Below, piece by piece: positions 10,427 through 21,330 of a DNA stretch of 64,000 nt. The stretch comes from Brachypodium distachyon (taxonomy: Eukaryota > Streptophyta > Magnoliopsida > Poales > Poaceae). The position numbers and the translations under genes are program-made. Position 1 is the first letter of the stretch; each line of letters starts with the position of its first letter. The notes beneath the pieces were generated by a model. It had not been told where the DNA came from. It saw only the letters and a list, made by a program, of their open reading frames with translations, and searched no databases. The stretch is from positions 13,640,001-13,704,000 of the forward strand of contig NC_016133.3 in the NCBI RefSeq assembly GCF_000005505.3, written 5' to 3'.

Positions 10427-13400
10427 TATGTTTTTTGTTGGTTAATCTACATACAACTTTACTCTTTCTCTACTCATTTATTATCTGCCACACCACCAAA
10501 ATTAACAACATATGGAGTATATGGAAAATTTACCAGCAACTATATTACAACTATTAGAGATGCATTACCTGCCACTGTCATGCGACCTACTGTGCCCTAC
10601 AAACGGGGGAGTTATAGTGATTTTTACCAAATATAAATGGAGTATATGGAAAATTTACCAAATATGAAGTGTCTTCAGAAAAAGTCGCTACACATTTGTG
10701 TTATAGTGATTTTTATTGGATCTAGAGCTAACCATTCCTACATATATTCTCTTTCTGCATGATGTAACAGCAAATTTTTCAACTTAAACCACCTCTCACA
10801 CCCCTCTTAGGCTCTCACCATCAATGGCTTCTTCCAAGCTCAGCTCTCATCGACCTTTGCAATTGATGCTAGCCCTTCAATCTTGGGTCCAAAGCTTAAG
10901 TACTAGTGTCTGTATCTTACTCTGCATGTTTTATGATTAGCTTAATCTAAATAAGCAAGGACAAGGATTTTAGTGACTTTTTTCGTTTTGGCAAATTTCA
11001 AAAATTATGCTCTGTTCATTCAAGAAATATACATCAATAGGATATAGAGACAAAACATTGAAATTCGACCGGTGTATAGAAGACTATTGCAAATCTTTAC
11101 TCCTATGAAAATATCAAATGGTGTCGGCGATCCGTCCTCCTCTAGGCAACCCCTTGTTGGATCTAGCACAAACAATTGGGATGCAAACAAATATCATTGG
11201 TCGATCGATCTGGCACAAAAGATATTATGTATGATCATTTGAGACATCTCACATAGTATTTTTAATCCATAGCAATGCACGGTTATTGGCGTGTTGTGCT
11301 AGTGAAATGAAAAATGGTAAATTTAAATAGTAAACAAAACAATTAGGGATATTTGATACCGGGATATATATTCATTCAATAGATGTCTACTAATTCTTCT
11401 TCTGCTTCTAGTAAATCAACGGGGATCTTTCACATTCCTTCAGAGAAATTGAACAAACCAGATAAGCTGCCTCCAACTATTTCATCGATATAAATCATTT
11501 TTTGTAATATACTAGCTAGAGACACAAATAAAATATGATGTAATCCAAAGGTCATGTACCACGCCGCCACCAATTGAGTCTTTACAGTAGTAAGGATATT
11601 GAGTTCAGTGCCATCCATCTTCTTTCGAAACCTGAGTTCAGTGCGATCGATCTGAAGTGAATCCAAAATCTCCTGTTTGTTAAGCTTGTGGCCTACCAAC
11701 CAGTTTCATCCATCTGTCCAAACTAAGAGGCTAAACATTACTCTTCGAAGAGTACTTGATTACACTTCAATTGGTAGCTAGAGCGCTTCCTTTAATCTCG
11801 AACTATGCCGATATAAGTTTACGATACATTCTCTATGCTTTTCCTTCTTTAACTTAATTTGTGGCAGCATTATATATAAGAGTACGACATGCATGCGCAT
11901 GTGTTGAAACATGAGGTACCAATTTTTTATTTAATGCCAGAGCAACCTATAGGTAGTATTAATTCCAGCATCAGAGATGCTCCCAACTCAAAGATCACGT
12001 TTGACCATCAGTTTTGGTGGGTGGCAATATTTATGAACTTTAGGTCGCCACAGATTTCAACTTCACTAAAATCCAAAACTTGCGGCTTCTTACCTTAATC
12101 TCGTAATAATTTTCCTCTTTAAACGTCGTATTAATTAATTTTGAAGTTGCTACCACACATTTCTGTAACTATAGTATTTCCCCTCAAACGTAGTACGCCT
12201 ATATATGTACCACGAGGTGCATTATCCGTCAATTTGACACAGTTTGGATGATTTTACTAGGTAGGAGCAGTACGGTTTAAGTACTATTATATATCATTAA
12301 TTTCTCATGAATGCATTCAAGAAAATACGGACATCTATAGGATTTGTATGCTAGCTTCAGTTGCATGCAGTTGGAAAACATCCCGTACGTCTGGTTCAAA
12401 AGTTGTCAATGTGCAATGTAACTAGAAAATATGGATGTCACAACGAGGCATAGAAGGACAAAAATACCTTTCTAAAACGACAATTAATACACATTATTCT
12501 CCCACTCTTTCTGCTTTAGAATTTATTTATGTCCTTTGAGGGGTGTTTTCATCTGTGACAAAGGTCATAGGACTCTCCTAACACTCCAAGATGGACCATA
12601 GATATCATAGCCCTGCCATATATACAAATTAGATCCAACATGACCTCAAAACTAAAGAAAAGAGACTCAGTAGCAAGAATGCTATTCCCAATGAATGAAA
12701 GCTCTCTGTTCCTGCAAAAAAGAAGAAAAAAGAAAAAGAGAGAATTATAGACACGACTCTTGTAAAAATGACGCTAGCTTTACGTAAAATCTGATCCTTT
12801 TTTTGGATTAAGGAGCATACTTGCCCCCAATTTCAGCAATGAAATCAAAACTCTACAAGGTCAAGGTTCCGAAGTTCAAATGCAGTTCAACACACAAAGA
12901 AACGAGACGAAAACCAAACCAGTCTACAACTACTCCCTCCGATCCGGTATGTAAGGCCTACGCGGAATCTTACATAGGCAGTACATGCTGCCCTTCCACC
13001 AACACAGGCGAAAGCGAAACAAAACAAAACAAATTTCTCCGAACAGTCTCAAGGTCCATTGGTCAGGCGCTGGTTACGCTGACCCCAGCCAAAACTCTTC
13101 GACATAACTTCAGACGCCACCATGAAGAAGCTAAGCCTCGAGCTGCATCTTCTCCTTAACTCCCTGCTTCTGAACTCTGAAGCCCCACCCAGTAATTATC
13201 CAAAATATCAAAATGAAAAAACTAGATTAGATGGGTCACTAGGGAAAATACATTGAAAACAGGTTAAATTCCTAGCTTTCCAAATTGACCAACAAAGAGC
13301 AGACACACCAATTTCCATAAGCCTACGATTTTTGCCAGGGAACTGCAAAATCCAATCAGTCATTTGTTTCATAGACGTGAAATCTGATCTGACACCCTAA

Positions 13401-13665
13401 AATATGGTAGAATGACCCTACAACTTATTAAATAAAATGCCGTAAGATAGACCAAAAAATAAGAAACACTAGCCATATACCATACAATTAATAATAAGAA
13501 ACAACATTATGATACAACCAAATTGGAGGTTGCCTTAAAACCATCACGGTTTCTTTCGAATTCGTCTGGGTTCGAAATTCTGTGCCATGATTCCAAATTT
13601 ATGTTCTCTTCTCCATCGAGGTTTTTAAAATGTTTGCAACCAATTAGTCGTTCTAAAATTCTAGG
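10427..13665. other. Intergenic DNA without a recognisable gene
   Basis: AT-rich sequence. The longest open frames (89-112 codons) show no known motif or amino-acid bias suggesting a real protein. A possible Helitron 3' end lies at about 11264-11303 and half of a Stowaway end (CTCCCTCCGATCC) near 12942. Otherwise I see nothing I can name. Confidence 0.5.
11264..11303 (+). mobile_element. Possible Helitron 3' terminus
   Basis: The sequence CCATAGCAATGCACGG, followed shortly by GTGCTAGT, resembles the conserved 3' ends of grass Helitrons, which finish in CTRR before a target T. I could not identify the matching TC-start 5' end, so the extent is unknown. Low confidence. Confidence 0.3.
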
Positions 13666-13679
13666 TGTTGCATCTTTTG
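13666..13679. repeat. LINE target-site duplication, left copy
   Basis: TGTTGCATCTTTTG is repeated exactly at 20324-20337 and flanks the LINE. Variable-length duplications of this size are typical of target-primed reverse transcription. Confidence 0.9.
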
Positions 13680-13689
13680 TTTTTTTTGC

Positions 13690-16600
13690 GAGGAAGAGAA
13701 ATTTTATTAATGTGGGTCAAAATACAGTCATAAAATACATCGTCCATAATTTCAGGTGGTACACTACCAAACCAGCTAGTATCACGCCCTGCCACTCGCG
13801 CCATGTTTGCCAGGATATGGCTCACTCTATTTTGGGATCTCCTAATCCAATCCACTGGAGTGGGTTGCGTAGCCACGAGTCGCTGGATAGCATCAATTCT
13901 GCCTGCACAGATCGAGCGATCTTCGTCGACATCCTTTAGGCGGTTTGCCGCCTCTGCACAGTCCGTCTCCAAAGAGAAACCCAATTCAGTGCATTGCAAA
14001 GCAACATTTAGTCCAAACTCACAAGCAGCAAGCTCTGCTTCGAAGGCATCGACACTGAACTGGACCGGCCGGCAAGCGGCTGCTACGACATGGCCAGAAG
14101 CGTCCCGTAAAACCGCTCCAGCACCCGCGCTTCTGCTATGGACGCAGAAGGAGCCGTCCACGTTCAGTTTGAGCATGTACCTCTCTGCCGGTTTCCATTT
14201 CAAGCTGTCAATTTGGACCGGCCTCTGCTGCAGCTTTGCGGCGTTGATCTTTGCCGAGTAGCTGACTGATTGCTTTCTTTTTGCCGGATCGCTATCCGGC
14301 CATTGTTTGACGAGCAGGAGAGAGTCCACATAGCCAACAAGGAATCTGCTAGAGGCTTCAATGGGGATTGCCGGCTTGTCGTGCGTGAGTTCATTATGGA
14401 CGTGCCAAGCACGCCAAAGCAACATGAGAATCATGGTGATTTGGATCTCATTTTTGTTGTAAAGGAGTAAAAAATCCATTCCGGCCCGGTATTCACAATT
14501 TCATCTTCCCGGGGAAGGTCCCAGTGAGCTCGCATCGCCTGCCAGAGCCCTCTCGCAAGTGGACATTTAATCAGAGCATGGAAAGAGTCCCTCCTTTTCC
14601 GTTCCGCAAATAGGGCAGATGTCCAAGACTTCGATATTCCGACGTTTCAGGTTTACCTTGGTGGCCAAAGCGTTCCGGCTCAGCTTCCAGGCAAAAACAT
14701 TCACCTTCTTTGGAACTATGTCTTTCCAGAGCAGAGCCCATTTTGGGCTGGATCCATCAGGCCTAGCGCTGGACTCCCCCAGTCCGAGTTCTTGTTCTTT
14801 CTCAAATAGGCCCAGGAAGTATGCCGATCTAACATTGAACACGCCTTTTTTGTCGGGGGCCCAAGCCACGAAATCTTCCACCTCGTCGGGGTAGAGCTTA
14901 ATCTTCCTAATTTCCTCAATGTCAATTGGCAGGAAATACGTGTCAAGTAGCTGAACATTCCAGTTTTCATCTGGGCCAATAAAATCAGATACCTTGTTAA
15001 TCTGCATGTCCCTGAATCCCAACCCCCCTCTAGTCTTTGGTCGCAGCATGCTGTCCCATGCAACCCAATGGGTTTTACGACGACCGTTCTCAGCACCCCA
15101 CCAAAAGTTCCTGATCAAAACCGTCAGATCTTCACAGAGTCCAGTAGAGAGTTTAAACACACCCATCACATAGGTCGGGAGGGACTGAGCGACAGCTTTT
15201 ATCAAAACTTCCTTTCCCCCCTGCGACAGATGGTTCTCACCCCCATTGCATCAGTCTTTTAGATAATTTTTCTTGTAGACTGAAATTTGCCTTTCCTCAT
15301 CCTTCCTTCCAGCGTAGGAAGTCCAAGGTACTTGGCCTCAAACCCATCCGCCTGGACCTGGAGAATAATTTTGATCTCATTCCTGACCACACCATCACAA
15401 GACTGACTGAATAACAAGGAACATTTGGTAGGATTAATTAGTTGCCCCGTGCTGCTAGCATAACTTTGAATCACTTGCTTGCTTCGTTCGAGTCAGCCTT
15501 GAAGAACAGGAGTGTGTCATCAGCGAATAGTAGGTGAGAAACACCCGGGCTCCTTCTACAGATGTGTATTGGGGAAATGCGGTTGAGTTGGGCCTCCTTC
15601 TGTAGGAGGGCCGACAGGCCATCGGCCACAAAGAGGAACAGGAGCGGGGATAACGGGTCTCCTTGCCTCAACCCCCTTGTGGGGGAAAAGGACTCCAACA
15701 GGTTGCCGTTCAGCTTGATAGAATACCTGACCGACGTAACACAAGCCATGATCCAACTAATCCATTGGGTAGCAAAGCCAAGCTTCTGCATGGTGCATTT
15801 CAGGAAAGTCCAATCAACTCTATCGTAGGCCTTTGAGAGGTCCAGTTTATACGCACATAAGTGGGATCCTTGTGACTTACTGTGTTCAATGTAGTGGAAA
15901 CATTCAAAAGCCACTAGTGCGTTGTCCGTAATCATACGGCCTGGGATAAATGCGCTTTGGTTATCCGAGATAATATCCCCTAGCATTGGCCGAAGTCTGT
16001 TCACCAAACATTTCGCGATTATTTTGTATAAGACCGTGCAGAGGCTTATTGGTCTATATTCCTTCATAGAGCTTGCCTGGGCCGATTTTGGGATGAGGAC
16101 GATAGAGGTGTCATTCATACCCGCTAGCATTCTTCCAGTGGCAAAGAATCTTTGGACTTCCGCGACGATGTCATCCTTGAGGGTATCCCAGTTTCTCTGA
16201 TAGAACCTCGCCGGGAAACCGTCTGGCCCGGGAGCCTTAATGGGCCCAATCTGGAAGAGAGCGTTCGAGATCTCCTGTACAGAGAAATCCTTGCAAAGCT
16301 CAGTGTTCATATGTTCTGTGATCTTGGGGCTGAAGAGGTCGCTGACAAGTCGGTGGTTTAGGCCAGGGTCATGGGTGAAAATGTCTTTGAAGTAGTCAGT
16401 GGCAAGTTTCTCTAATTCAGGTGGCTCCATTTTCCAGTTCCCGTTCGAATCTTTCAGCTTTGTGATTTTGTTCTTTTTTGCCCTCCACACAGCCTTGCTA
16501 TGGAAGAAACATGTATTCCTGTCCCCTGCCTTGAGCCAGTTTATTCTCGAGCGTTGCATCCACAGCAGCTCCTCCTGGTACAGCAGCTCATTAATGCTGT

Positions 16601-17577
16601 CGTTTATCTTCCTAATTTCGCGCGCGTCCGCGCCGTTCCCCAGCAGTTCCTTTAACTTTCCTCTGGCTTTCTCAAGTTCTCTAATGACGTTGCCGAATTT
16701 TTCCTTCCCCCAGCCGTACAAAGCTTCCATAACCTTGTTCAGCTGAGCCATGATGTCCATGTCGTCACCCGATTGCCCATCCCAGGCATTGGCTATTATT
16801 TTTGTATGCTCACTCGATCTTTCCCAGAGCAGCTCATATTGTCTGTTCCCTTTTCTCGTTACCTGCTGGACAGTCGGGAGGAGATCAACGAGGAGAGGGG
16901 AGTGGTCAGAGCAAGGTGATACAAGGTGGGTGACTCTTGCTTGGTTGAACAGGTCTCTCCAGTTGCTATCGACCACCAGTCTATCAAGCCTAACTCGGAC
17001 GTTCTTTCGCCCGCTGTTGTTGTTGTTGTTGTAGGTGTAAGGGAGCCCTTCAAAACCGATATTGTGCAGGTCACAGATGCTAAGCACTTCTCTGAAGGCG
17101 CGCATTTGGCTTTCCGGTCTGGGAGTAACCGACATGTGTTCTCCTGCTAGAGTGCTTCGTTGAAATCGCCCATGACAAGCCAAGGCAGATCAGAACCACT
17201 TTTCAGATTACTCAGGGTATTCCACATGATGTATCTATTTTCCACTCGCGGCTCCCTATAGATGCAAGTCAGCCGCCATTGCGGTTCGTCCCTGGACAAG
17301 CGCACATACACATCATGTAGTTTTTAAGCATACTTATAACATCGATGGACAGACTCTCACTCCAAAACAAAGCTAGGCCCCCACTTGTGCCCTCACTATC
17401 CACACCGGCGAATCCGGTGAGACCTAAATGGTTACAAAGACGTCTTTCACTCTATCTTTATTCTGTCTTGTCTCGCAGAGGAAGATCAACTGAAGCTGAA
17501 ACTTTGGAGAAATTGATGAGCTCCTGAACTGTCGAGTGACCCCCTGAACCTCAACAGTTCCAGCTGAGCCAATTCAT
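13690..17577 (-). pseudogene. LINE ORF2 (endonuclease-RT-RNase H), broken
   Basis: The frame starts at ATG 17577-17575, overlapping the ORF1 stop as ATGA. The first residues read MNWLSWNC, the expected opening of an L1 endonuclease, then meet an in-frame TGA and further frame changes before 17183. The longest intact piece (17183-15471) carries the endonuclease C-terminus (CSDHSPL) and the reverse transcriptase with GLRQGDPLSP and HLLFADDTLL. Later pieces hold YLGLP (15474-15259), the zf-RVT region with PICG (15205-14567), and RNase H with VDGS, EAELAA and ETDC (14479 to about 13700). The domain order is standard for plant L1 LINEs carrying a terminal RNase H. Several frameshifts separate the pieces, so no functional protein is expected. 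Confidence 0.92.
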
Positions 17578-18983
17578 GGCTCCTGACGGAACCCTCCTGG
17601 TTCCATCAGGTCACCGGCAGCCCCAAGGCCGGTCGCTTCCGAGTCCACCTCAACGCTTCCTGTTGTAGCCCCTCCGCCAGTTTTGGTTTTCTTTGCCTCT
17701 GGACCGTCATCTTCACCTGTCTTTAGCTGCGTCGTGTCATGGTGGTCTTCAGTTTGCTGCAAACCGCTGCGCTTGCCCAGAAGGACGCTCTGGGCCTTGG
17801 TGAAGGCCGCCGCCATATGGAGCGCTTCGCCTTCTCTGATCTCCTTCTGGATGTTGCTGTCAGGAGGGAAGCAGGCCCTCAAGGGGGCAATATGCAGCAC
17901 ATCAGTCTGCCCTTTTGCACGATCTTGCCCCTTGTATCTCCTGTACCATCTAGCTTTCGTCTTTGCTCCCGGTCCAGGCGGAGTTACCTGGATGCTGCTT
18001 TGGCCCAGAGAGCTGTTGCCATCTTCCCTGTGGCCCTGCATCTTCAGGTTGTTTACTGCCTCAGCGACGCGGTCGATGTCTTCGGCTGCAGCTGTGACAA
18101 TGCGTTCCTCGTCTGATGGGTCTTGGGCACTCGCGTCATGGTTGGTGTAGATCCGTCTAGCCGGCTGGATTGGACCATATCTTGGGTTCTTCATACTGCT
18201 AGACATCGCGTCGAAGTCGATGTGTCGGCGGAGGCTTCTCTGTTCAGCTGGGATGTAGAAGCTCATGTGCTCCACATGCCTGTAAGGGGATGCCTTCTGC
18301 TTCAGGCAGTATCTGATAAGCTTCTCCTCTTCCGGACGCAGGCAGTCCCTAAATCTATGCCCAATGAGGCCACAAGAAAAATAGAAAAAAGGAACTCTCT
18401 TGTACTTTACAGGGCACTCTTTGACTTTCTTTTTGACTACACCATCTATCATTACATGACCCTCAATCTCAACATGCCTTTGCAGAGGCCTACTAACATC
18501 ATGCTCAATTCTAACTCTAAGGAAATCATCCCAAACTCTGCCCTTGTTATCAGCATTCACCATTCGGACCCTTCCCAGCCTTGAGCCCAGCTCAACAACG
18601 GTGTTTTCATTCATGAGAGACAGAGGAACTTCATAGATGCGAGCCCACATCGGCATAATATTGATATTTACCTCGCTGACTGCAGAGATGCCGTCGTAAG
18701 GAGCCACCATCAGCGCCTCGCCCTGGTGCAGCCAGGGCCCTCCGGCAAGGATGTGGTGGTAGTCTCCTTCGTGGTCCAGCTCGATGACGAAGCGCTTGTC
18801 GGCGAAGCTTTTCTGCGTCATGCCGCCCCTGAGTTGCCGATTCCTCCTCATGGTCTGGAACACAAGGCCGGCATTGCAAACATCGGGGGAGAGCCACTTC
18901 CCCCCGATCACCCACCTGGTACTCATCTCCTTCAGGTCATCAAAGTTCACGACGAAAGGCACATTGTCAGCTTCTATGTGCAT
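17574..18983 (-). CDS. LINE ORF1 protein, DUF4283 plus zinc knuckle
   Basis: An uninterrupted 469-codon frame from ATG at 18983. The first 190 residues match the DUF4283 RNA-binding region of plant LINE ORF1 (RWVIGGKWL, FADKRFVIEL, PMWARIYEVPL). A zinc-knuckle region follows (SCGLIGHRFRDC). Its first cysteine position is occupied by tyrosine in FYFSC, so one CCHC ligand seems lost. The remainder is a charged, low-complexity tail. The start sits two nucleotides after the upstream TGA (TGA-AC-ATG), and the stop overlaps the ORF2 start as ATGA. In known LINEs ORF1 binds element RNA to form the RNP. Confidence 0.88.
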   Translation of the reverse strand: MHIEADNVPFVVNFDDLKEMSTRWVIGGKWLSPDVCNAGLVFQTMRRNRQLRGGMTQKSFADKRFVIELDHEGDYHHILAGGPWLHQGEALMVAPYDGISAVSEVNINIMPMWARIYEVPLSLMNENTVVELGSRLGRVRMVNADNKGRVWDDFLRVRIEHDVSRPLQRHVEIEGHVMIDGVVKKKVKECPVKYKRVPFFYFSCGLIGHRFRDCLRPEEEKLIRYCLKQKASPYRHVEHMSFYIPAEQRSLRRHIDFDAMSSSMKNPRYGPIQPARRIYTNHDASAQDPSDEERIVTAAAEDIDRVAEAVNNLKMQGHREDGNSSLGQSSIQVTPPGPGAKTKARWYRRYKGQDRAKGQTDVLHIAPLRACFPPDSNIQKEIREGEALHMAAAFTKAQSVLLGKRSGLQQTEDHHDTTQLKTGEDDGPEAKKTKTGGGATTGSVEVDSEATGLGAAGDLMEPGGFRQEP

Positions 18984-18985
18984 GT

Positions 18986-20281
18986 TCAACAGTGCCCTGT
19001 CGACCTCGCCAGCACCAGCGATGAGGGCGTCGACACGCTCACCCTGCTGGTCTGCCCCTGCTCGGCCACCTCCTTTCCCGGCCTCCGACGGAACTCGGAG
19101 AAGGGAGGAGCTGGGCTTGTAGGTGCTTCCTTGTTCTGGTCAACGGCGCGGTTTCCCTTCCCATTCGGCGCCATCTTAGCTGTGCTGGTGTGCGTGAGGA
19201 TGCGGTTGAAGCTCTGGTACCCAGTCATGGTGCCGGGCCTCTGCTTTATACCCATGTCAGGATCACCGCAGAGACATCTCCTCCGGTGATCTGCCCCGCG
19301 ATCTCGCCAGTAAACACCCCCCCAGCAGGGCACGAGATTTGTGAGGTCGGAGTTCGCCTGGTAATTTCTTTGGTCATCCATACTCTCCGCGATCTGCCGT
19401 ATCTGCTCCCCTGACTGCTCAAGATCTCCATTCCTGTCTGACCCCTGCGCGGGCGTAAATGCCGTCCCGCCAATCCCCCTGTAATCCAGCGATGTTCGGG
19501 TCTCTGCTCGCCTTCTCTCCAGGCACCTACTGTCATGAGCCCCCCTGGCTCTTCTTCTGTCCCTTTCATGCCTCAATCTGCCCCGTCTCTGTGCATCTCT
19601 ACCCCAACTCTGCACTGGATCATCCCTCGCCGCTCTGGCCTCCCCCCCTTCCGGCTGTATCGCTGTCATCACACAGACCACCGCGCAACTCTGCACTGCC
19701 ACATTCTTTCCCCTCCCATCCGTTACACCGACTGCTGAGATCTGCACCACTGACCCCGGAGCTTGGCTCCCTGTCTCTATCATATCGGTTACACACATCG
19801 GGGCTTGGCCCCTACACTCAACCGCGGCGACATCACCGCGTGCGGTGCCCAAACGGCCATCACCGGAACTGGGGTAGGAGGTGATAGTTACCTTTGGAGC
19901 GTGCTTGCGTGCGTCCAAGCCTCTACGAACCAGGTCCTCCATGCATGCGCGCATCTCGATCACGAGCGGGTGGCCGTCGCCGTTGCCGCCCGCTACCCGC
20001 CGTGACGCACCCACGGGCCAGGCGCCCGCCTTGACCGCCCCAGAGACGATCCTTCGCAGGGCAGTCCGGAGATCCGCCCCCAGGAGATCTTCTCCCGCCA
20101 CCTGAGTGCGCATGCCGCCAGCGCCGTCTCCCTCCTCTTCCTCGACACCTAATCGCCGCCAAACCTTATATCCAGGGGCCATGCTCGAGGAGCGGCCAAA
20201 TCCCTCATCCCCGCGCTCGGATCTAGCCTCGGGGGGCGTAGATCCGGGCAGATCTCGGCAAATCGCCCGCGGCGTCGCCAT
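18986..20281 (-). CDS. Upstream LINE open frame of unknown function (431 codons)
   Basis: A long open frame starts at ATG 20281 near the LINE 5' end and stops at TGA 18988-18986, directly before ORF1. It is rich in Arg, Gly and Ala with charged segments, and I recognise no domain. It could be a real extra ORF, an N-terminal extension of ORF1 separated by a frameshift, or a GC-rich 5' UTR open by chance. Its length without stops and its tight junction with ORF1 favour the first two, but I cannot decide. Confidence 0.45.
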   Translation of the reverse strand: MATPRAICRDLPGSTPPEARSERGDEGFGRSSSMAPGYKVWRRLGVEEEEGDGAGGMRTQVAGEDLLGADLRTALRRIVSGAVKAGAWPVGASRRVAGGNGDGHPLVIEMRACMEDLVRRGLDARKHAPKVTITSYPSSGDGRLGTARGDVAAVECRGQAPMCVTDMIETGSQAPGSVVQISAVGVTDGRGKNVAVQSCAVVCVMTAIQPEGGEARAARDDPVQSWGRDAQRRGRLRHERDRRRARGAHDSRCLERRRAETRTSLDYRGIGGTAFTPAQGSDRNGDLEQSGEQIRQIAESMDDQRNYQANSDLTNLVPCWGGVYWRDRGADHRRRCLCGDPDMGIKQRPGTMTGYQSFNRILTHTSTAKMAPNGKGNRAVDQNKEAPTSPAPPFSEFRRRPGKEVAEQGQTSRVSVSTPSSLVLARSTGHC

Positions 20282-20323
20282 TCCCTCCTTGCCCTCTTAA
20301 AAAATAGCGAGAGTGTAACTCAA

Positions 20324-20337
20324 TGTTGCATCTTTTG
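20324..20337. repeat. LINE target-site duplication, right copy
   Basis: TGTTGCATCTTTTG is identical to 13666-13679 and marks the 5' boundary of the LINE. Confidence 0.9.
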
Positions 20338-20726
20338 GATGGTCATGAAAGTGAGACGTGGCCCCTGCCTTGTTCGCTCAACAAGAACAAGGCATCTAGG
20401 CTTCTGGTTTTCATGAGGTGAACGCATAAATGCTGCCCGGCCCATGCATGCCAACTAGCACCTCCAATCCTGAATTATTTGGCAAGTCCTTTTCCATTGT
20501 TGATAGTAGAGTAGGGAAAACATGTACATGTGGCTCTGTATTCCCCTCCTGTCACGTCCCCACCAATACGGATTATTATCGACGCCAATGATGCATTGAT
20601 GCATACATATATAACCTCTCTGTGCATGCAGGTACATATATATGTATATTTCCCATATACTTTATATACTAACAAAATATACCGAAGATGTGTTGTGAAA
20701 TCTTTGAGATATACAGTAATTAACTA

Positions 20727-20773
20727 CTACCTCTATTCCTATATGTAAGACGTTTTGATAGGAACAAAGGAAG
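20727..20773. mobile_element. Degenerate Stowaway MITE remnant
   Basis: A 47-bp segment flanked by TA starts CTACCTCTATTCCTAT and ends ATAGGAACAAAGGAAG, which are imperfect inverted repeats. It resembles an internally deleted Stowaway copy with decayed ends. Confidence 0.4.
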
Positions 20774-21126
20774 TACATTCGTCTTCCTCGAAAAAAAAGG
20801 AAGTATATTCTAATTATAATACTAGTATATACTAATTGGAATTGGTGCTAACTACGATATGCCTTCATTTTCGGAAAAAATGCCATTTAACATCACAAAA
20901 ATGAGATAAGTAATGCATATTTTAAATTTTTGGTTGATTTTATCTATCAGAAAGAACATATCTCAAACATTACCAGTGTCCTCTGTCTTCCTCGCTGCTC
21001 CGTGGCCTTTCATGCCTCATTCCTCTGTCTTCTTAAAGGTAAACATAACCAGTATTTACGAATTATGTTGAATGTAGCTAGTAAAAACAGAAAGCGTTAC
21101 TTTGAAAGAGTAACATGCATCAGATG

Positions 21127-21330
21127 CCCTCGAACTATTCTGGTGTCTCACTTAGGTCCTGAAACTTAGAAATCCTCATCTAGGTCCATAAAGTATACAT
21201 AGTAATCATCCAGGTTCAAATTAGCACAAAGTAGTTCATGAATCAGTTGATTTGGAGCGTACTTCAACGACCTGACGGTTTTCCCAGTTTCAAGATATAT
21301 ATACTTGAGACACCTGAAATAGTTTGAGGG
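21127..21330. mobile_element. Putative MITE with about 24-bp terminal inverted repeats
   Basis: The left end CCCTCGAACTATTCTGG continues TGTCTCA. The right end reads TGAGACACC then TGAAATAGTTTGAGGG, its near-perfect reverse complement. The 204-bp unit has no coding capacity. I could not identify a clear target duplication, so the superfamily is unassigned. Confidence 0.65.

Larger units (their letters stand above)
13680..20323 (-). mobile_element. L1-type LINE retrotransposon, near full length
   Basis: A 6.64-kb non-LTR retrotransposon on the - strand. It is bounded by exact 14-bp target duplications and ends in a short A-run (eight T on the + strand at 13680-13687). From its 5' end it holds a 431-codon frame, an ORF1 with DUF4283 and zinc knuckle, then ORF2 remains: endonuclease, reverse transcriptase with FADD, the zf-RVT region, and a terminal plant-type RNase H. 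The upstream ORF begins 42 bp inside the 5' duplication, so 5' truncation, if any, is small. ORF2 carries nonsense codons and frameshifts, so the copy is not autonomous. It lies between the ROC7-like and RIC-like genes without disrupting either. Confidence 0.93.

Noticed and set aside
12821..13159. 112-codon + strand open frame
   Set aside because: It includes a Stowaway-type end (CTCCCTCCGATCC), no known motif and no splice context.
18986..18989. An ORF0/ORF1 ATGA overlap in the LINE
   Set aside because: The codon at 18989 is TTG, not ATG; the first ATG of ORF1 is at 18983, two bases after the upstream stop. The true ATGA overlap is at ORF1/ORF2 (17577-17574).
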